From Microvirga solisilvae (GTDB taxonomy: Bacteria; Pseudomonadota; Alphaproteobacteria; Rhizobiales; Beijerinckiaceae), in assembly GCF_022808595.1 (NCBI RefSeq), contig NZ_JAKUCN010000003.1, positions 372,001 through 436,000 on the forward strand: DNA of 64,000 nt, given 5' to 3'. The translations under genes were made by a program, and so were the position numbers. This document shows, piece after piece, positions 61,241-64,000 of the stretch (its first letter is position 1; each line of letters begins with the position of its first letter). Under the pieces are notes generated by a model that worked only from the letters and a program-made list of their open reading frames with translations, did not search any database and had not been told where the DNA came from.

Positions 61241-62781
61241 GTCTGACAGGGAAAGACAAACTTCTCTTCCATGGGGCGGATTGGGATTTCGGAGCGATCC
61301 AGCGTGTCTATGACGCGATTGAAGATATTGCCGTCGGCGAGCTGGGGCTTGATGTCTATCCCAATCAGATCGAGGTGATTACAGCCGAACAGATGCTCGA
61401 TGCCTATGCTTCCATCGGCATGCCGCTGTTTTATAAGCACTGGTCCTTCGGCAAACACTTCGCGACCCACGAGGCGAGCTATAGGCAAGGCCTGATGGGA
61501 TTGGCTTACGAGATCGTCATCAACTCGAACCCGTGTATCTCCTACATCATGGAGGAAAACACGGCGACGATGCAAACGCTGGTGATCGCGCATGCGGCTT
61601 TCGGCCATAATCATTTCTTCAAGAACAACTATCTCTTCAAGGAATGGACGGATGCTGACGGCATCCTCGATTACCTCGAATTTGCAAAGAGCTACATCGT
61701 TCGTTGCGAAGAGCGTTACGGCCAGAACGCGGTTGAGAAGGTTCTCGATGCAGCTCATGCGCTCATGTCGCACGGAGTCCACCGTTACCCGCGCAAGAAA
61801 AGGCCAGACCTGCGTTCTGAAGAGAAAAGAGAACGTGAACGGCAAATCCACCGGGAGCAGACCTTCAACGATCTCTGGCGGACAGTTCCTTCCAAAGGAG
61901 GGGCGCCGAAGGCGGTGATCAGCGATGAGCGTCGGCGCGCTCTGTTGGAGCTACCGCAGGAAAACATCCTTTACTTTCTTGAAAAGTCTGCGCCACGGCT
62001 TCAGCCTTGGCAAAGGGAGATCCTGCGAATTGTCCGCCAGATTGCGCAGTACTTCTATCCGCAGCGTCAGACGAAGGTGATGAACGAGGGTTGCGCTACC
62101 TACTGCCATTATCGCATCATGACGCGGCTGCATGAGACAGGGCGGATCAGCGATGGATCCTTCCTCGAGTTTCTGCAATCACATACGAATGTCACCCGCC
62201 AGCCTGAATATGACGATCCGCATTATGGCGGGATCAATCCCTATGCCCTCGGCTTCGGGATGATGCAGGACATCGAGCGTATCTGCACGCAGCCGACAGC
62301 TGAGGATAAGGACTGGTTCCCAGATATCGCAGGCTGCGACGATGCCATGGGGGTTCTGCGCAGCATCTGGGCCAATTATCGGGACGAGAGCTTCATCTCG
62401 CAATATTTGAGTCCGCATCTCATGCGGCAATGGCGGCTCTTTCATCTGGTCGACGACCCTGATCGCCCGGAGTTGGTGATCGAAGCGATCCACGACGAGC
62501 GTGGCTATCGCCGTCTGCGTCGGTCCCTGTCACGGCACTATGATGTCGGCTGGAGTGATCCGGATATTCAGGTGGTCGATGTCGATCTTGCCGGAGACCG
62601 GCGTCTCATCCTGCATCATCAGGTCCTCAACCGGACCCTGCTGCATAAGGACGACGCGCAGCGCGTGCTGCAGATGATCGCAAATCTATGGGGCTATGAC
62701 GTGGTGCTGAAAGAGGTGGAATCCTCCACGGGTGCTATCTTCCATGAGCATGTCGCTCACCCGCACGAAACCCTCTTTTGA
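61237..62781 (+). CDS. SpoVR/YcgB family protein
   Basis: A 514-residue soluble protein. Signatures: DVYPNQIEVITAEQMLDAYAS, MPLFYKHWSFGKHF, LAYEIVINSNPCISYIMEEN, and MNEGCATYCHYRIM with an acidic/His-rich core that recalls a metalloprotease-like centre. SpoVR of Bacillus is needed for spore cortex formation; in non-sporulating bacteria the gene travels with prkA and yeaH as a stress module. It is coupled to yeaH by 4 overlapping bases. Confidence 0.94.
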   Translation: MSLTGKDKLLFHGADWDFGAIQRVYDAIEDIAVGELGLDVYPNQIEVITAEQMLDAYASIGMPLFYKHWSFGKHFATHEASYRQGLMGLAYEIVINSNPCISYIMEENTATMQTLVIAHAAFGHNHFFKNNYLFKEWTDADGILDYLEFAKSYIVRCEERYGQNAVEKVLDAAHALMSHGVHRYPRKKRPDLRSEEKRERERQIHREQTFNDLWRTVPSKGGAPKAVISDERRRALLELPQENILYFLEKSAPRLQPWQREILRIVRQIAQYFYPQRQTKVMNEGCATYCHYRIMTRLHETGRISDGSFLEFLQSHTNVTRQPEYDDPHYGGINPYALGFGMMQDIERICTQPTAEDKDWFPDIAGCDDAMGVLRSIWANYRDESFISQYLSPHLMRQWRLFHLVDDPDRPELVIEAIHDERGYRRLRRSLSRHYDVGWSDPDIQVVDVDLAGDRRLILHHQVLNRTLLHKDDAQRVLQMIANLWGYDVVLKEVESSTGAIFHEHVAHPHETLF

Positions 62782-62876
62782 AGCGTTGACGCAAAAAAGC
62801 CTACGATTCGTTTCATCATCACTTTCCTAGGGCTTGGCCTTGCCTTCAGGGCCGGCTCCCTTAGCGGAGAATACCG

Positions 62877-63338
62877 ATGGAACATAAGCCTGTAGAGACA
62901 CTGCGTGGCGTTGCTGAGGTACTTGAGTTCAAGCAAGGTTTCCTGTCCCGGAAAGAGCGTCTCGAGCGCTGGGCGGAAGTGTTGGAGCGCCAGCCGAAAC
63001 GACGTCTGCGCTCCCTGGGCGAGATCGAATTTACGCCGGAGGAAAAGAGGCCCGAGCTAAGGTCGGATGAATCCCCTATCACAATCGCCTATGAAGACCC
63101 GATTCTGCGGGCCGATGGTCTCAAAGGAGACAGGTTGGGCGACGCCATGGAATACTTCGACCTCTCCGAGCGGTCGGCACATCGTCTCCTTTGCTCGTGC
63201 ATGAATGGCTGGAGCATGGAAGCGGGAGTAACGGCCCGCAAGGTCCGCCGCATTGCCAACCCCGATTATCGCATGATGCTGTTCACGTCCGCCAGCCTTG
63301 TGGCAGCGGTTCCCACAATGCTCTATTTGTTGAGTTGA
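62877..63338 (+). CDS. Hypothetical protein with C-terminal membrane helix
   Basis: I do not recognise this 153-residue protein. The N-terminal half is charged (KQGFLSRKERLERWAEVLERQPKRR) with a coil-like character, the middle holds AMEYFDLSERSAHRLLC, and the last 20 residues (MMLFTSASLVAAVPTMLYLLS) form a hydrophobic helix, so it may be a tail-anchored protein. GCGGAGAATACCG precedes the ATG. It follows spoVR after 95 bases in the same direction and could be part of the stress module. Confidence 0.65.
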   Translation: MEHKPVETLRGVAEVLEFKQGFLSRKERLERWAEVLERQPKRRLRSLGEIEFTPEEKRPELRSDESPITIAYEDPILRADGLKGDRLGDAMEYFDLSERSAHRLLCSCMNGWSMEAGVTARKVRRIANPDYRMMLFTSASLVAAVPTMLYLLS

Positions 63339-63417
63339 ATCCCATGCCGGTATCGAGCTCTCGCTTCTCTGATGGATGCGAGAGCCCGTTACCTCTTCAA
63401 CTCAGGAATAATAGCGA

Positions 63418-63702
63418 GTGTCTAGTATCGGCCGGAAGATTGCCTTGCCATGGTATTCCCGTGAGGATTATCCGAGCATTCGTAATATGGTGAGCGATCC
63501 TCATAATCTTGCTCCAACCTATGATCAGTGGCTTGCCGCTGCAGAGAACAATGAAAGCGTTGGTCGCCAATCAGGCCTGGAGATCGTGAGGATCCTCGTC
63601 GAGCCTTTGCCTTTCGCGCGCTGGTGCGCTGACCAGGGCCTAGAGCCGGATAGCGCGGCACGCATGCGCTATGTCGCGGAGAGGCAGGCACTGGAAGATT
63701 GA
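63418..63702 (+). CDS. Hypothetical protein, 94 residues
   Basis: A small soluble protein that I do not assign firmly. It begins at GTG (MSSIGRKIALPWYSREDYPS), with CAGGAATAATAGCGA in front. The middle reads DQWLAAAENNES and the end is rich in charged residues (FARWCADQGLEPDSAARMRYVAERQALED). It has no signal peptide or membrane segment. It lies 79 bases after the previous unknown gene in the same direction, and both may be cotranscribed with prkA-yeaH-spoVR. Confidence 0.65.
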   Translation: MSSIGRKIALPWYSREDYPSIRNMVSDPHNLAPTYDQWLAAAENNESVGRQSGLEIVRILVEPLPFARWCADQGLEPDSAARMRYVAERQALED

Positions 63703-63771
63703 CGCTCGTAAGGGTTTAGAAGCCCTGGCAAGCTGAATGAGCGAGCTTTACAGTCTCGAAAGGTCGTGATC

Positions 63772-63795
63772 AAAAAGCGCCGGCTTATCGGCGCC
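63772..63795 (-). terminator. Rho-independent terminator of the minus-strand YihY/BrkB gene
   Basis: Arms GCGCCG (63777-63782) and CGGCGC (63789-63794), a 6-base loop, and on the minus strand a run of five T (plus-strand A 63772-63776). It lies 25 bases after the stop of the truncated gene. Confidence 0.8.
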
Positions 63796-63819
63796 TTTCC
63801 TCATATACCCACCGTTTTA

Positions 63820-64000
63820 TCACGCTTTCGCGACGCCGACCGTATCGGCCATCTTGGCGCCACGGACGCCCATAGGCTGATGGGCGCCTTCCGTCGTATC
63901 CTTAACGGTCTGGTGTTCCATCTCCGCGTTGATCTCGGCACCGAGCAGAACGATGATACTCGACAACCAGATCCAGGTCATGAAGCCGATGACTGCGCCG
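63820..64000 (-). CDS. YihY/BrkB family membrane protein, C-terminal fragment
   Basis: The last 59 codons of a gene continuing beyond the window. The fragment starts GAVIGFMTWIWLSSIIVLLGAEINAEMEHQT, the last membrane helix and GAExNAE motif of the YihY/BrkB family, and ends in a soluble tail (GAHQPMGVRGAKMADTVGVAKA). It is the second family member in the window besides 55352-56215. Confidence 0.85.
   Translation of the reverse strand, partial: GAVIGFMTWIWLSSIIVLLGAEINAEMEHQTVKDTTEGAHQPMGVRGAKMADTVGVAKA

Overview
The window looks like a chromosomal segment of an alphaproteobacterium of the order Hyphomicrobiales (Rhizobiales). The clues are high GC, two HWE-family sensor kinases, perfect EcfG-type (general stress response) promoters of the form GGAAC-N16-CGTT, the peptidoglycan-recycling gene set and frequent GTG/TTG starts. 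The genus cannot be fixed from sequence reading alone; a Methylobacteriaceae or Beijerinckiaceae relative is a reasonable guess. No rRNA, tRNA, CRISPR array, prophage or intact insertion sequence was found.

Layout. 1-7.5 kb: the end of a type I secretion adaptor, then a trehalose operon (membrane-anchored otsA, otsB, a GH15 glucoamylase/trehalase-like enzyme, glucokinase) and an aspartoacylase-like hydrolase. 7.5-15 kb: a tiny minus-strand ORF with a perfect Shine-Dalgarno sequence, a 1263-residue exported protein of unknown role, prfC and an HWE kinase. 15.1-28 kb: a large amino-sugar and peptidoglycan-recycling locus. On the minus strand run anmK, a beta-lactamase-fold serine hydrolase, murQ, a BadF-type kinase and a PfkB kinase. 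Divergent from them are a peptide-type ABC transporter without ATPase and a GNAT. A second minus-strand operon holds a BadF-type kinase, a GntR regulator, a SIS-domain deaminase and nagA. Together they would take imported anhydro-muropeptide sugars to MurNAc-6-P, GlcNAc-6-P, GlcN-6-P and fructose-6-P.

28-45 kb: a thiBPQ thiamine transporter with a TPP riboswitch, an N-methyltryptophan/sarcosine oxidase-like flavoprotein, a second HWE kinase, tex, an Hsp70-like protein, PEP carboxylase, a small stress protein behind an EcfG promoter, two DUF membrane proteins, and a DapA-like aldolase with a divergent SDR. 45-57 kb: chromate resistance (chrB-chrA), a LOG-family protein, a small proline-rich protein with its own EcfG promoter, an FAH-family protein, a degenerate CYTH protein, a lytic transglycosylase, a DUF6644/DUF6152 pair, HlyU, catalase, a YihY/BrkB protein and a zinc alcohol dehydrogenase. 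57.9-64 kb: the prkA-yeaH-spoVR stress operon, two small unknown genes, and the C-terminus of another YihY/BrkB protein.

The most interesting points are the sensor-like membrane module fused to OtsA, the ATPase-less transporter with two kinases in the murein-recycling locus and a recurring ACCA-N2-TGGT operator, the EcfG promoters on two tiny genes (and a near match at prkA), the sORF with 14-nt anti-SD complementarity, and two enzymes (a CYTH and an SDR) that have lost their catalytic motifs.
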